Assembly (NCBI RefSeq): GCF_004320525.1
Contig: NZ_SIHX01000008.1
Coordinates: forward strand, 181,826 to 245,825
DNA length: 64,000 nucleotides
Reading direction: 5' to 3'
Source: Arthrobacter sp. S39
Lineage (GTDB): Bacteria > Actinomycetota > Actinomycetes > Actinomycetales > Micrococcaceae
The notes beneath the pieces were generated by a model. The model made no database searches and was not told the origin of the DNA. It saw only the letters and a program-made list of their open reading frames with translations. The position numbers were made by a program, and so were the translations under genes. Each line of letters starts with the position of its first letter. Positions within the stretch are counted from its first letter, which is position 1. Below, in pieces: positions 26,717 to 35,551 of the stretch.

Positions 26717-27850
26717 ATGGAACCCATTCGAGTCGGCATCATCGGCGTCGGAAATGTACTTAACCAATACCTGGACAAGATCGGCGTCCACCCCGACGTC
26801 AACATCGTTGCGCTCGCGGATGTGAACCCCGAGGCAGTCCGGAAGCGTGCTGCCGAGTACGACGTTCCCAAGGCCCTCACCCCGGACGAGTTGCTCGCAG
26901 ATGAAGACGTGGAGTTGGTCCTCAACCTCACGCCGCCCAAGCTCCATGCACCGGTCACCCTCCAGGCGATCGCGGCCGGCAAGCATGTCCTTTCCGAGAA
27001 GCCCTTCGCCACGTCCCTTGAGGAAGCGAAGCAGATCCTGGACGCGGCACGGGAAGCCGGCGTCAAGGTTGGCTCCGCTCCCACCACCTTCCTGGGTTCC
27101 GGCATGCAGACCAGCCGCAAGCTCATCGACGACGGCTGGATCGGTGAGCCTGTTGCAGCTTTCGCGTCCTTCGCGTGCCGCGGTTATGAGCACTGGCACC
27201 CGAACGTGGACCCGTTCTACAGCCCCGGAGCTGGCCCCATGCTGGACATCGGACCGTACCTGATCACCAACCTGGTGAACTTCTTCGGCCCCGTTTCCCG
27301 CGTCTCAGCAACCACGCCGCGTTCGTCCGAGACCCGTCCCCGCCCCGGCAAGGAGGGCGAAGTCATCCAGATCCAGACCCCTACGCACGTCACGGGCACC
27401 CTCGACTTCGAGTCCAGCGCCACAGCTACGGTGATCGTCAGCTGGGACATCTGGAACCACAACCTGCCGCACCTGGAAATCTACGGCACGGGCGGTTCGC
27501 TGGCCGCCCCGAACCCGGACCACTTCTCCGGCGCTCCCGTGCTGCGCCGCGGCGAGCCTGGCGACCTTGCACTGGACATGACCCCTCCCGGTGGCGGAGA
27601 TTGGCGCGAAACACCCATCACCCACCGGGACGACGCCTACCGTGGCATCGGCCTGGCCGAATTCGGTTACGCCATCCGCAACGGCGTGGAACCCCGGACC
27701 GGCGGCGACTTCGCCTACCACGTCCTGGAAGTCCTCCTCGCCTTCGAGGCGTCCTCTGAGCAGGGCAAGCACATCGCGATCAAAAGTACCTGCGAGCGGC
27801 CCCGGCCGCTGCCCTCCGTGGGACCGCAGGAGCCTTACCGCTTCGACTAA
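26717..27850 (+). CDS. Gfo/Idh/MocA-family oxidoreductase
   Basis: NAD(P)-dependent sugar or cyclitol dehydrogenase of 377 aa. The Rossmann start is IRVGIIGVGNVLNQYL, and the EKP motif is in HVLSEKPFATS near 95. The C-terminal alpha/beta domain carries PMLDIGPYLITNLVNFFG, where the conserved D-x3-H pair of classical members appears as Asp plus Tyr. The start ATG 26717 has ggag 6 nt upstream; no palindromic activator site is seen before it. It stands alone between two strong hairpins. Confidence 0.9.
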   Translation: MEPIRVGIIGVGNVLNQYLDKIGVHPDVNIVALADVNPEAVRKRAAEYDVPKALTPDELLADEDVELVLNLTPPKLHAPVTLQAIAAGKHVLSEKPFATSLEEAKQILDAAREAGVKVGSAPTTFLGSGMQTSRKLIDDGWIGEPVAAFASFACRGYEHWHPNVDPFYSPGAGPMLDIGPYLITNLVNFFGPVSRVSATTPRSSETRPRPGKEGEVIQIQTPTHVTGTLDFESSATATVIVSWDIWNHNLPHLEIYGTGGSLAAPNPDHFSGAPVLRRGEPGDLALDMTPPGGGDWRETPITHRDDAYRGIGLAEFGYAIRNGVEPRTGGDFAYHVLEVLLAFEASSEQGKHIAIKSTCERPRPLPSVGPQEPYRFD

Positions 27851-27864
27851 GACAACCGAAAACA

Positions 27865-27910
27865 AACAGCAGCCGACGGCGGTACGCACGTACCGCCGTC
27901 GGCTGCTGTT
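27865..27910. terminator. Bidirectional terminator, 21-bp perfect stem
   Basis: The arms 27865-27885 and 27890-27910 are perfectly complementary with a 4-nt loop gcac, flanked by A-rich and T-rich runs (aaaaca before, gtttt after). It ends the Gfo/Idh gene. The core CAGCAGCCGAC also occurs in the terminator at 19298. Confidence 0.9.
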
Positions 27911-27938
27911 GTTTTCGTGTCCGGGAACATGGGTGCTG

Positions 27939-27955
27939 CGTCCCAAACTGGGACA
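27939..27955 (+). promoter_or_regulatory. AcoR-type activator site before the IolD-like gene
   Basis: CGTCCCA-AAC-TGGGACA is a near-perfect 17-bp palindrome. A candidate -10 (AAACCT, 27978-27983) follows after 22 nt, the same distance as at five other sites. It lies 85 nt before ATG 28041. Confidence 0.72.
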
Positions 27956-28040
27956 CAACTTTGCTTCCCCATGGTGAAAACCTGATGTTCGGGCGAATCG
28001 GTTTGCAAATGCCGACGCACCTACGAATTTAGGAGAACCC

Positions 28041-30002
28041 ATGACTAGCACAGCCGCTGCTGATATCGGCACCGAGGTCAATATCGCAGCCGATAAAAAG
28101 GCCGTCCGCCGCCGCACTGTCGCACAAGCCATCGTTGAGTATTTGCAGGTCCAGTACAGCGAACTCGATGGTGAAAAACGGCGTCTGATCGCCGGTATGT
28201 ACGGCATCTTCGGGCACGGCAACTCCGTTGGCCTGGCCCAGGGCATCGACGAATACGGCGTGGACTTCCCGCATTACCAGGGCAAGAACGAGCAATCCAT
28301 GGTCCATGCGGCCATTGGTTTCGCGAAGGCTTCCAACCGTGCTGCCACTCTGGCCTGCACCGCTTCAGCAGGCCCAGGATCCACCAATATGGTCTCCGGT
28401 GCCGCCACGGCCACCACCAACCGCCTCCCTGTGTTGCTGTTCCCCGCGGACATCATCAACAACCGGTTCGGCGACCCGGTGCTGCAGCAGATCGAGCACC
28501 CCGTTGAGCGAGATGTTTCCGCCAACGACTGCTTCCGTCCCGTCAGCCGATACTTCGACCGGATCACCCACCCTGCACAGTTGCTGTCAACGCTCCCGGA
28601 GGCCATGCGCGTCCTCACCGACCCGGTGGAAACCGGTGCCGTGGTGGTTTGCCTTCCGCAAGACATCCAAGGTGCCGAGTTCGACTTCCCGGAGTCCTTT
28701 TTCACCCCGCGCGTCTGGCACATCCGCCGTCGCCCGGCCGTTGAAGACGAGCTGCGCGACGCCGTCGAAATCATCCGCAACGCCAAGCGTCCGCTGCTGA
28801 TCTCCGGTGGCGGTGTCCGCTACTCCAAGGCACAAGACGAACTGGCACGCTTCAGCGCGGAATTCGGCATCCCGGTGTCAGAGACCTACGCAGGCAAGGG
28901 CAGCGGACCCATCACCGATCTCAACCTCGGTGCGCTGGGTGTGACCGGAACCGTGGGCGCCAACGAGATCGCAGATGGTGCTGATGTGGTGGTGACAGTG
29001 GGTTCACGCCTGCAGGACTTCATCACCGCTTCCCACTCGCTCTTCCAAAACCCGGACGTAAAGTTCGTGAACCTCAACGTGGGTTCGTTCGACGCCCACA
29101 AGATGGGCTCGTTCCCCGTGATCGGGGATGCCAAGCTGAACCTGGCCGCCCTGCGGGAGCGCCTCGCCACCGTCGGATACTCGACGTCGGACGAGTTCCG
29201 CAGCGACATCGCAGATGCCCGCAAGGCCACGCAGGAGGTGCGCAAGCACGACCTTCAGGATTTCGCCGGCGAACTGATGAGCCAGGCCCAGGTGATTGAC
29301 GTACTCAACAAGTGCACCACCAGCGACGATGCCCTGATTTTGGGATCCGGCGGCGTGGTTGAAGGCATCCATAAAGCGTGGGATCCCTCCAACGGCACCG
29401 AAATTCACTTCGAATACGCCAACTCCTGCATGGGCCATGAGATCCCGGCCGGCCTCGGCTACCGTTTGGCCCGTCCCGAAGCGCCGGGCGAGGTGTACGT
29501 CCTGATCGGTGACGGTACCTACTTCATGCAGCCCACGGAATTGGTCACGGCTGTCCAGGAACGCAAGAAGATCATCACGATCGTGATCGACAACCGCGGA
29601 CACCAGTGCATCTGGCCCCTCCAGGTTGCTAAGGGTGGTCCGGGCCGCGAATTCGGCACCCAGTACCGGGAACGCAGCAAAGAGTCAGGTCGACTGGACG
29701 GGGCGATCCTCGACTTCGACATCGCAGCCAACGCAGCCAGCATGGGCTGTGCTGCCTGGTCCACGACGACGATCGAAGAGTTCTCGGCCGCCCTCACCGA
29801 AGCGCAGGAAGCCGAGGGCCCCGCCGTGATCGTGGCCCGTGTTGAGCCGTGGCGCTACCTTTCCGGCAATGGCGCCTTCTGGGACGTTGGAGCTCCGATG
29901 ACTTCGGAGCGACCCGCCACCCTGGAGGGTGCTGCCAAGCACCTCAAGGGCCGTGAGCGCCAGCGCTTCTACGCTGCCACCACCGCACCTGAAACGCGCT
30001 AA
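28041..30002 (+). CDS. iolD: ThDP-dependent 3D-trihydroxycyclohexanedione hydrolase-like (IolD)
   Basis: Thiamine-diphosphate enzyme of 653 aa. In inositol catabolism IolD opens the ring of 3D-(3,5/4)-trihydroxycyclohexane-1,2-dione. N-terminal blocks YGIFGHGNSVGLAQGI and YQGKNEQSMVHAAIGFAKA are characteristic of IolD. The ThDP motif is GDGTYFMQPTE through DNRGHQCIW (about 490-520). A ~35-residue N-terminal extension is present. The other ring-processing genes iolB, iolC and iolE are not in the window. An IolG-like dehydrogenase is at 38084. The true substrate may be inosose-derived or another cyclic dione. It is probably activated from the site at 27939. Confidence 0.85.
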   Translation: MTSTAAADIGTEVNIAADKKAVRRRTVAQAIVEYLQVQYSELDGEKRRLIAGMYGIFGHGNSVGLAQGIDEYGVDFPHYQGKNEQSMVHAAIGFAKASNRAATLACTASAGPGSTNMVSGAATATTNRLPVLLFPADIINNRFGDPVLQQIEHPVERDVSANDCFRPVSRYFDRITHPAQLLSTLPEAMRVLTDPVETGAVVVCLPQDIQGAEFDFPESFFTPRVWHIRRRPAVEDELRDAVEIIRNAKRPLLISGGGVRYSKAQDELARFSAEFGIPVSETYAGKGSGPITDLNLGALGVTGTVGANEIADGADVVVTVGSRLQDFITASHSLFQNPDVKFVNLNVGSFDAHKMGSFPVIGDAKLNLAALRERLATVGYSTSDEFRSDIADARKATQEVRKHDLQDFAGELMSQAQVIDVLNKCTTSDDALILGSGGVVEGIHKAWDPSNGTEIHFEYANSCMGHEIPAGLGYRLARPEAPGEVYVLIGDGTYFMQPTELVTAVQERKKIITIVIDNRGHQCIWPLQVAKGGPGREFGTQYRERSKESGRLDGAILDFDIAANAASMGCAAWSTTTIEEFSAALTEAQEAEGPAVIVARVEPWRYLSGNGAFWDVGAPMTSERPATLEGAAKHLKGRERQRFYAATTAPETR

Positions 30003-30008
30003 GCGCAC

Positions 30009-30040
30009 CGGGCGGGATCGCTACGCAGCGGTCCCGCCCG
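30009..30040 (+). terminator. Hairpin between the iolD-like and aldehyde dehydrogenase genes
   Basis: CGGGCGGGATCGCT and AGCGGTCCCGCCCG form a 14-bp stem (one T-G pair) with loop acgc. No U-run follows immediately, so it may attenuate rather than stop transcription. Confidence 0.6.
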
Positions 30041-30095
30041 TCGTCTTACGGGCTTGCCCGTTCTTTCTGATTTTCGTAACAAAGGAGCATTCATT

Positions 30096-31451
30096 ATGAG
30101 CGCATTTGCCGTTACTGATCCGGCCACCGGAACCATCCATGCTGAGTACCCCGCCGCCACTGACGCAGAGGTGGAAGCCGGGCTCAGCGCCGCCCAGCAG
30201 ACCTACCAGGAATGGTCCCGCACCACCACGGTGGCCGAGCGCGCGGCCTTGGCCAAGCGTCTTGCGGACCTGTTTGTCGAGCGCAAGGACAAGCTGGCCG
30301 CCATCATCAACCGTGAAATGGGCAAGCCGCTGCAGCAGGCCGTGGGCGAGGCCGAGTTCTCCGGGTCCATCGCAGCTGCTTTCGCCGAGCATGCCGAGGA
30401 ATGGCTGGCCGATGAGCAACTCGAAGTAGCCGACGGGCTCCGGAGCTTCTTCCGGTACCAGGGCCTTGGCGTGATCCTGGGCATCATGCCGTGGAACTAC
30501 CCCTACTACCAGGTGGCACGGTTCGCGATTCCGAATATCATTCTGGGCAACACTGTTATCGTCCGCCACGCCAGCCAGTGCCCCGAATCGGCGTTGGCGC
30601 TGGAGGAACTCTTCCGCGACGCATGCTTCCCGGAGGGCGCCTACGTCAACCTGTTCGCCACCCATCAGCAGATCTCGGAGATCATTGCCGACGACCGTGT
30701 GCAGGGTGTCTCACTTACCGGTTCGGAGCAGGTGGGAGCGATCGTGGCTGAGCAGGCGGGGCGCGCGCTGAAGAAGTGCGTACTGGAGCTTGGCGGCGCC
30801 GATGTGTTCCTTGTTCTGGACACGGACGACGTGGACCTTGCGGTGAAGAAGGCCGTAATGGGCCGCATGGGCAACACGGGCCAGTCGTGCAACGGTTCCA
30901 AGAGGATCGTGGTGATGGACAAGTACTTCGACGAGTTCTCGGAGAAGTTCAAGGCCGCCATCGCCGGACAGTCCTACGAGAACGGCGATTTCGGGCCGAT
31001 GTCTTCCGATTCGGCCACCAAATTCCTGGCCTCGCAGGTGCAGGGCGCCTTGGACCAGGGCGCCGAGATCCTGGTGGGCAACAATGAGCCCAAGGGCAAC
31101 GTCTTCACGCCGACGGTGATCACCAACATCACCCCGTCCATGGATGTCTACAGCGAGGAGCTCTTTGGCCCCGTGGCCCAGTTGTACAGGGTCGGCAGCG
31201 ACGAGGAAGCGATCAAACTGGCCAACTCCTCGCCGTACGGCCTGGGCTCCGTGGTGATTTGCGACGACATGGAGCGCGCCGAGCGCGTCGGCAACCAGCT
31301 CGACGTCGGTATGGTCTTCGTGGGTGCCTACGACCTCAGCGGTGCGGACGTGCCGTTCGGCGGCGTCAAGAAGTCCGGGTACGGCCGCGAACTCGGCAAG
31401 GTGGGCATGCTGGAATTCGCCAACAAGAAGCTGTTCCGCTTCGCCAAGTAG
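30096..31451 (+). CDS. NAD(P)-dependent aldehyde dehydrogenase (succinate-semialdehyde type)
   Basis: Oxidises an aldehyde to a carboxylate; 451 aa. The active-site Cys is C265 (GQSCNGSKR) and the general-base Glu is E231 (LELGGADVF). The cofactor-binding segment IMPWNYPYYQVARF lies near 130. The start ATG has AAAGGAG 8 nt upstream, which excludes the in-frame extension to 30054. Length and motifs fit the short GabD/Sad group. It follows the IolD-like gene by 93 bp, so it could oxidise a semialdehyde from that pathway. Confidence 0.92.
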   Translation: MSAFAVTDPATGTIHAEYPAATDAEVEAGLSAAQQTYQEWSRTTTVAERAALAKRLADLFVERKDKLAAIINREMGKPLQQAVGEAEFSGSIAAAFAEHAEEWLADEQLEVADGLRSFFRYQGLGVILGIMPWNYPYYQVARFAIPNIILGNTVIVRHASQCPESALALEELFRDACFPEGAYVNLFATHQQISEIIADDRVQGVSLTGSEQVGAIVAEQAGRALKKCVLELGGADVFLVLDTDDVDLAVKKAVMGRMGNTGQSCNGSKRIVVMDKYFDEFSEKFKAAIAGQSYENGDFGPMSSDSATKFLASQVQGALDQGAEILVGNNEPKGNVFTPTVITNITPSMDVYSEELFGPVAQLYRVGSDEEAIKLANSSPYGLGSVVICDDMERAERVGNQLDVGMVFVGAYDLSGADVPFGGVKKSGYGRELGKVGMLEFANKKLFRFAK

Positions 31452-31482
31452 CTTCAGCGCAGCAAAATCAGCGCACCAAAAG

Positions 31483-31511
31483 GGAGGCCGGATCATCGCG
31501 ATCCGGCCTCC
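31483..31511. terminator. Terminator between convergent genes
   Basis: GGAGGCCGGATC (31483-31494) and GATCCGGCCTCC (31500-31511) form a perfect 12-bp stem with a 5-nt loop, serving the aldehyde dehydrogenase and the opposing Gfo/Idh gene. Confidence 0.88.
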
Positions 31512-31528
31512 TTCTGTGTCCAAAGGGC

Positions 31529-32713
31529 TTAGGCCCCGTACGTCGTCTTTCCGGAGACTTCCGGAATCTCCACCCAGTCGCCGGAACCGGCGCTGCGCAG
31601 CGAGGCATCCACCAGCTCCGAGGCCGACCAACCATCGGCCACCGAGGGTCCAAGCTGCTTGCCCTCAGCCACGGAACGCAGGAAGAGCGCGGCTTCGATG
31701 GTCTTGAGGTCGTTGAAGCCGATGCCCGGGCCGGGGCCCGGCTGGAAGCGCCCGAACTCGCCGTAGGCCGGAGGGGTCATGATGGTCCGGTAGCCGCTGC
31801 GGTCCGTAGCGAGTTCAAGTTGGTTCATCCGTTCGAAGTTCCAGCGCAGGGAGCCTTCCGTGCCGTACACCTCGACGATGTATTCGGCGTGCGGACCAAT
31901 GGCAACGCGGGTGGATTCGAACATGCCGATCGCGCCGCCTTCGAAGCGGGCCAGCATGGCGGTGTAGTCCTCGTTTTCCACCTCACGGGTGACATCCGAG
32001 GCCTGGCCCATGTCGAAGGAGTTGGAGGAGTTGCCGGCCGGCAGCGGGCGGTCCTTGATGAAGGTTTCCGTGACGGCATTGAGCGAAGTGATGCGCCCAA
32101 CGAGGAACTGTGCAAGGTCAAAACCGTGACTCAGCACATCACCCAGGACACCGGAGCCCGCCCGAGCCTGCTCGTAGCGCCACGTGAAGACCTGCGTCGG
32201 GTCGGAGGCGTAGCCGGTCAGCAGGCGGATCTGCACGTTGGTCACCTTGCCCAGTGCGCCGGAGCGGATGAGCCGTCTGGCTTCAGCTACGGCCGGTGCA
32301 TGCCGGTAGTTGAACCCCACGGACGTGATGAGTCCTGCAGCCTCGGCACCTTGGGCAATCTCGCGGGATTCCTGGGCACTGCGGCCCATGGGCTTCTCGA
32401 TCCAAAAGTGTTTTCCGGCCTCGATGGTAGCCAACGCAATTTCGTGGTGGAGGAAGTTCGGGGAACAGATCGAGACGACATCAACGTCCGGGTTCTCGAG
32501 CACCTTGCGGTAGTCGGTGGCGGTTTCCCTGTAACCGAGCGCGTCCTCGGCGTGGTGGCGGCCGGCGTCGTCGGGGTCTGCCGCGATCACAAGCTCGGGG
32601 TGGCGCGGCAGTTCAGGGAAGAACTGCTTGGTGGCGAGGTAGGCGCGGGAATGCAGTCGCCCCATCCACCCCACCGATATGAGGCCAACGCCAATGCGTT
32701 TCTGGTCTTCCAA
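31529..32713 (-). CDS. Gfo/Idh/MocA-family oxidoreductase
   Basis: NAD(P)-dependent dehydrogenase of 394 aa. The N-terminal GVGLISVGWMGRLHSRAY is the Rossmann start, EKP is in HFWIEKPMGRS near 105, and the catalytic D-x3-H is in LGDVLSHGFDLAQF. The start is TTG 32713 because AAGGAG lies 7 nt upstream; the frame also reads up to 32773. It is divergent from the SDR at 32902, with the perfect activator palindrome between them. On its strand TAGGCT (-10-like) lies exactly 22 nt from that palindrome. Confidence 0.9.
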   Translation of the reverse strand: MEDQKRIGVGLISVGWMGRLHSRAYLATKQFFPELPRHPELVIAADPDDAGRHHAEDALGYRETATDYRKVLENPDVDVVSICSPNFLHHEIALATIEAGKHFWIEKPMGRSAQESREIAQGAEAAGLITSVGFNYRHAPAVAEARRLIRSGALGKVTNVQIRLLTGYASDPTQVFTWRYEQARAGSGVLGDVLSHGFDLAQFLVGRITSLNAVTETFIKDRPLPAGNSSNSFDMGQASDVTREVENEDYTAMLARFEGGAIGMFESTRVAIGPHAEYIVEVYGTEGSLRWNFERMNQLELATDRSGYRTIMTPPAYGEFGRFQPGPGPGIGFNDLKTIEAALFLRSVAEGKQLGPSVADGWSASELVDASLRSAGSGDWVEIPEVSGKTTYGA

Positions 32714-32810
32714 AGTGGACTCCTTAGTCTGTGCCGCTCTCCGGCGGTGCTGTGCCGCAGAGATAGGCGGCATCTGCGCATCAGCCTATGGAGGCAAGGT
32801 GTGTGCGCTG

Positions 32811-32827
32811 TGTCTCAATCTGAGACA
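32811..32827. promoter_or_regulatory. Perfect AcoR-type palindrome in a divergent promoter
   Basis: TGTCTCA-ATC-TGAGACA has perfect 7-bp arms. It lies between the Gfo/Idh gene (minus) and the SDR-dehydratase genes (plus). On the minus strand a -10-like TAGGCT (32788-32783) is 22 nt away; the plus side has TTGAGT at that distance, a poorer match. Confidence 0.8.
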
Positions 32828-32901
32828 TCCGGAGCTGGCGTCCGGCTGTTTGAGTGGAACGTACTAGTCCAGCAACGCCAACCAAGAGGAGCCCGTCGAC
32901 G

Positions 32902-33669
32902 ATGATGGACCGCAGTCAACAAACCCGTAACGAACCTTTGCGGGTGCTCGTCACGGGCGCAACGTCCGGCGTCGGAGAAGCGACCGCAAAACTCTTCGCG
33001 GCGCGGGGTGCGCGGGTGGCCCTCATGGGGCGGCGCGCCGGAGAGCTGCAACGGGTTGCAGGAGAGATCGACGGCGGCGCACACCAGGTGGTCACCGACG
33101 TCGCTGACGCCGACTCAGTCCGGAATGGCGTCCGGGGCGCCATCCACTCCCTCGGTGGGCTCGACGTGGCGGTCAACGCTGCCGGGGTTGCCGGTTACGC
33201 GCCCCTGGAGGACCTGGACGAGCACCGCTGGCGCGAAGTGCTGGACACCAACCTCTCCGGCACGTTCTACGTTGCCCGGGAAGCGGGCCTCCACATGCGC
33301 AGAGCCGGGGGAGGAGCGATCGTCAATGTTGCCTCGGACCTCGCAACCATGGGAGTCGCCGGGCTGGCCCATTACTGCGCAGCGAAGGCAGGCGTCGTGG
33401 GGCTTACCAAGGCGCTTGCCGTGGAGCTGGCGCCCCATGTCCGCGTCAATGCCGTCTGCCCCGGTCCGATTGATACGCCCATGCTGCGCTCGGGCCTGGA
33501 CGCCGAGCCGGATCCCGTCCTGGCTCTGCAACAGAAGCAAAGCACTGTGCCGCTGCGCCGGTTCGCTGATCCCGAGGAGGTGGCAGCAGCCATCTATTTC
33601 CTGGCCGTTGACGGCACCTTCGCCACCGGCACCAGCATGGCGTTCGACGGCGGCACATCCGCCGCGTAA
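32902..33669 (+). CDS. Short-chain dehydrogenase/reductase
   Basis: Classical SDR of 255 aa. TGATSGVGEATAKLF is the cofactor site near 20, NAAGVAGY lies near 95, and catalytic Y158-x3-K162 is in HYCAAKAG. PGPIDTPML and the C-terminal TGTSMAFDGG are family blocks. The start ATG 32902 (or 32905) follows GAGGAG by 10 nt. The dehydratase gene follows 53 nt later. SDR plus IlvD/Edd dehydratase is the usual start of oxidative (non-phosphorylated) sugar degradation: sugar to lactone/acid, then to 2-keto-3-deoxy acid. Confidence 0.88.
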   Translation: MMDRSQQTRNEPLRVLVTGATSGVGEATAKLFAARGARVALMGRRAGELQRVAGEIDGGAHQVVTDVADADSVRNGVRGAIHSLGGLDVAVNAAGVAGYAPLEDLDEHRWREVLDTNLSGTFYVAREAGLHMRRAGGGAIVNVASDLATMGVAGLAHYCAAKAGVVGLTKALAVELAPHVRVNAVCPGPIDTPMLRSGLDAEPDPVLALQQKQSTVPLRRFADPEEVAAAIYFLAVDGTFATGTSMAFDGGTSAA

Positions 33670-33722
33670 CTGCCACACCCAAGACCTCATAGAGACAAAC
33701 AAGCCAAGGAGCCTTGAAAGAT

Positions 33723-35483
33723 ATGTCCGAGTCGAACTACAACGACCTCCGCAGCGCACGATGGTTCGCGCCACACGACCTCACCGGATTCGTACACCGC
33801 ACCGCCATCCAGGCTGAAGGCTTCTCACGCTTCGCCCTCAAAGACAAGCCAGTCATTGGCATAGCAAACTCCTGGTCGGAACTGGTCAACTGCAACATCC
33901 ACTTCAAACTGTTGGCCGACGCCGTGAAGCGCGGGGTCCTCATGGCTGGCGGGCTGCCGCTGGAGTTCCCGACGATCTCCCTGGGTGAGAGCTTGATGAA
34001 GCCTTCGGCCATGCAGTTCCGGAACCTGATGGCCATGGACGTTGAAGAGTCCATCCGCGCCTACCCGCTGGATGCCATCGTGCTTCTGGGCGGCTGTGAC
34101 AAAACCGTCCCAGCACAGCTCATGGGTGCCGCCAGTGCGGATGTTCCCACCATCATGCTGACGGGAGGCCCCCAGGAGCCCGCCCACTTCCGGGGGAAAC
34201 AGCTCGGGGTTGGCACTGACACCTGGAAGTACGCAGATGAGTTGCGTGCAGGAAAGATCACCGAGGCGGACTTCGACGAGCTTGAATCCGCAGCGAAACC
34301 ATCTGCCGGACACTGCAGTGAGATGGGCACTGCCTCCACCATGACATCCCTCGTCGAAGCCCTGGGCATGTGCCTGCCGGGTACTGCCTCAATCCCTGCA
34401 GTGGACGCGCGCCGCGCCCAAGCAGCCGAAGCCACAGGACGCAGGGCAGTGGAAATGGCCCTGACCCAGGGGCCGAAACCCAGCGAAATCTTGACCAAAG
34501 AAGCCTTTGATAACGCCATCACGCTCTTGATGGCTGTAGGTGGCTCCACCAATGCCGTCGTGCATCTCCTGGCGCTAGCGAGGCGCGTTGGTTACGAGCT
34601 GCCGTTGGATCGCTTCCACGAAATCTCGCAGCGCACGCCTCGCATCGTCAATGTCCGCCCATCGGGTGAATACTTGGTGCAGCAGCTGTTCCAGGTAGGT
34701 GGCATCTCCACGGTACTCAAGGAGCTGGCGCCACTCCTGAACAAGGACGCCATCACCGTCACGGGTGAGTCCCTTGAAGATGGCTACAAGACGGCACCGG
34801 AGCCGGACGGTGTCGTAGTCAGCACCCTCCAAGAACCCTTCGACGCTTCAGGTGGCATCGCCGTCGTCCGTGGCTCCTTGGCACCCAATGGTGCCGTGAT
34901 CAAGAGAAGCGCAGCCTCCAAGGACCTGCTGCAGCACAAGGGGTCGGCGGTGGTGTTCGAGGACATTTACGACCTCGGCCGCAGGATTGATGATCCAGAT
35001 CTGGATATCACGGAAGACTCCGTACTGGTCTTGCGCAACAGCGGCCCCGTAGGAGCTCCCGGTATGCCCGAGTGGGGCATGCTTCCCATTCCGGAGAGGC
35101 TGCTGCGCCGGGGCATCCGGGACATTGTCCGGATCTCCGATGCGCGAATGAGTGGCACGGCCTTCGGCACCACGGTCCTGCATGTTTCGCCGGAGGCTGC
35201 TGTGGGCGGTCCGCTGGCCATTGTCCGCGACGGCGATCCGATCGTGCTGGACGTCGAAAATCAGCGCCTCGACCTGGACGTCCCTGCCGAAGAGATCGAG
35301 GCCCGATTGGCCGAGCTCAAGCTCCCCGCGCCAAAATACCGGCGCGGCTACGGACGCTTGTTCATCGACCACGTGAACCAGGCACATGAGGGCTGCGACT
35401 TCGACTTCCTCAAGGGTTTGCCGGATGAAGAGCCGCAACGGCTGCCGTACGGACTGATGAGCGGTTGGCAGGGCGGCTGGTAG
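33723..35483 (+). CDS. IlvD/Edd-family dehydratase (sugar-acid dehydratase type)
   Basis: Fe-S dehydratase of 586 aa. The three cluster cysteines are C57 (SELVNCNIHF), C125 (GGCDKT) and C198 (GHCSEMGTAST). ARMSGTAFGTTVLHVSPEAA holds the conserved C-terminal catalytic-region serine. ATG 33723 is preferred: AAGGAG is 11 nt upstream, while TTG 33714 is only 2 nt away from it. IlvD itself is about 560-620 aa, but the catabolic context favours a pentonate, hexonate or other aldonate dehydratase producing a 2-keto-3-deoxy acid, which the FAH-family enzyme could process. Confidence 0.9.
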   Translation: MSESNYNDLRSARWFAPHDLTGFVHRTAIQAEGFSRFALKDKPVIGIANSWSELVNCNIHFKLLADAVKRGVLMAGGLPLEFPTISLGESLMKPSAMQFRNLMAMDVEESIRAYPLDAIVLLGGCDKTVPAQLMGAASADVPTIMLTGGPQEPAHFRGKQLGVGTDTWKYADELRAGKITEADFDELESAAKPSAGHCSEMGTASTMTSLVEALGMCLPGTASIPAVDARRAQAAEATGRRAVEMALTQGPKPSEILTKEAFDNAITLLMAVGGSTNAVVHLLALARRVGYELPLDRFHEISQRTPRIVNVRPSGEYLVQQLFQVGGISTVLKELAPLLNKDAITVTGESLEDGYKTAPEPDGVVVSTLQEPFDASGGIAVVRGSLAPNGAVIKRSAASKDLLQHKGSAVVFEDIYDLGRRIDDPDLDITEDSVLVLRNSGPVGAPGMPEWGMLPIPERLLRRGIRDIVRISDARMSGTAFGTTVLHVSPEAAVGGPLAIVRDGDPIVLDVENQRLDLDVPAEEIEARLAELKLPAPKYRRGYGRLFIDHVNQAHEGCDFDFLKGLPDEEPQRLPYGLMSGWQGGW

Positions 35484-35507
35484 GCCGCCGCCGATACTAA
35501 GCACGAG

Positions 35508-35542
35508 TTTTAGGGGCGCTCCTGCGGAAGCGCCCCTTAAAA
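35508..35542 (+). terminator. Hairpin directly before the next ribosome binding site
   Basis: AGGGGCGCT and AGCGCCCCT form a 9-bp stem with 8-nt loop, bordered by TTTT and AAAA. The 3' arm runs into aaaaggag of the next gene, so it may be a terminator, an attenuator, or a structure masking that Shine-Dalgarno. Confidence 0.6.
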
Positions 35543-35551
35543 GGAGAAAAT

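Noticed and set aside
25724..27199. 491-codon minus frame over HyuB and a Gfo/Idh gene
   Set aside because: Spans two real genes and the terminator between them on the other strand.
31259..32905. 548-codon open frame on the plus strand
   Set aside because: Lies opposite the Gfo/Idh gene and overlaps the aldehyde dehydrogenase end; reads through a strong terminator and has no motifs.
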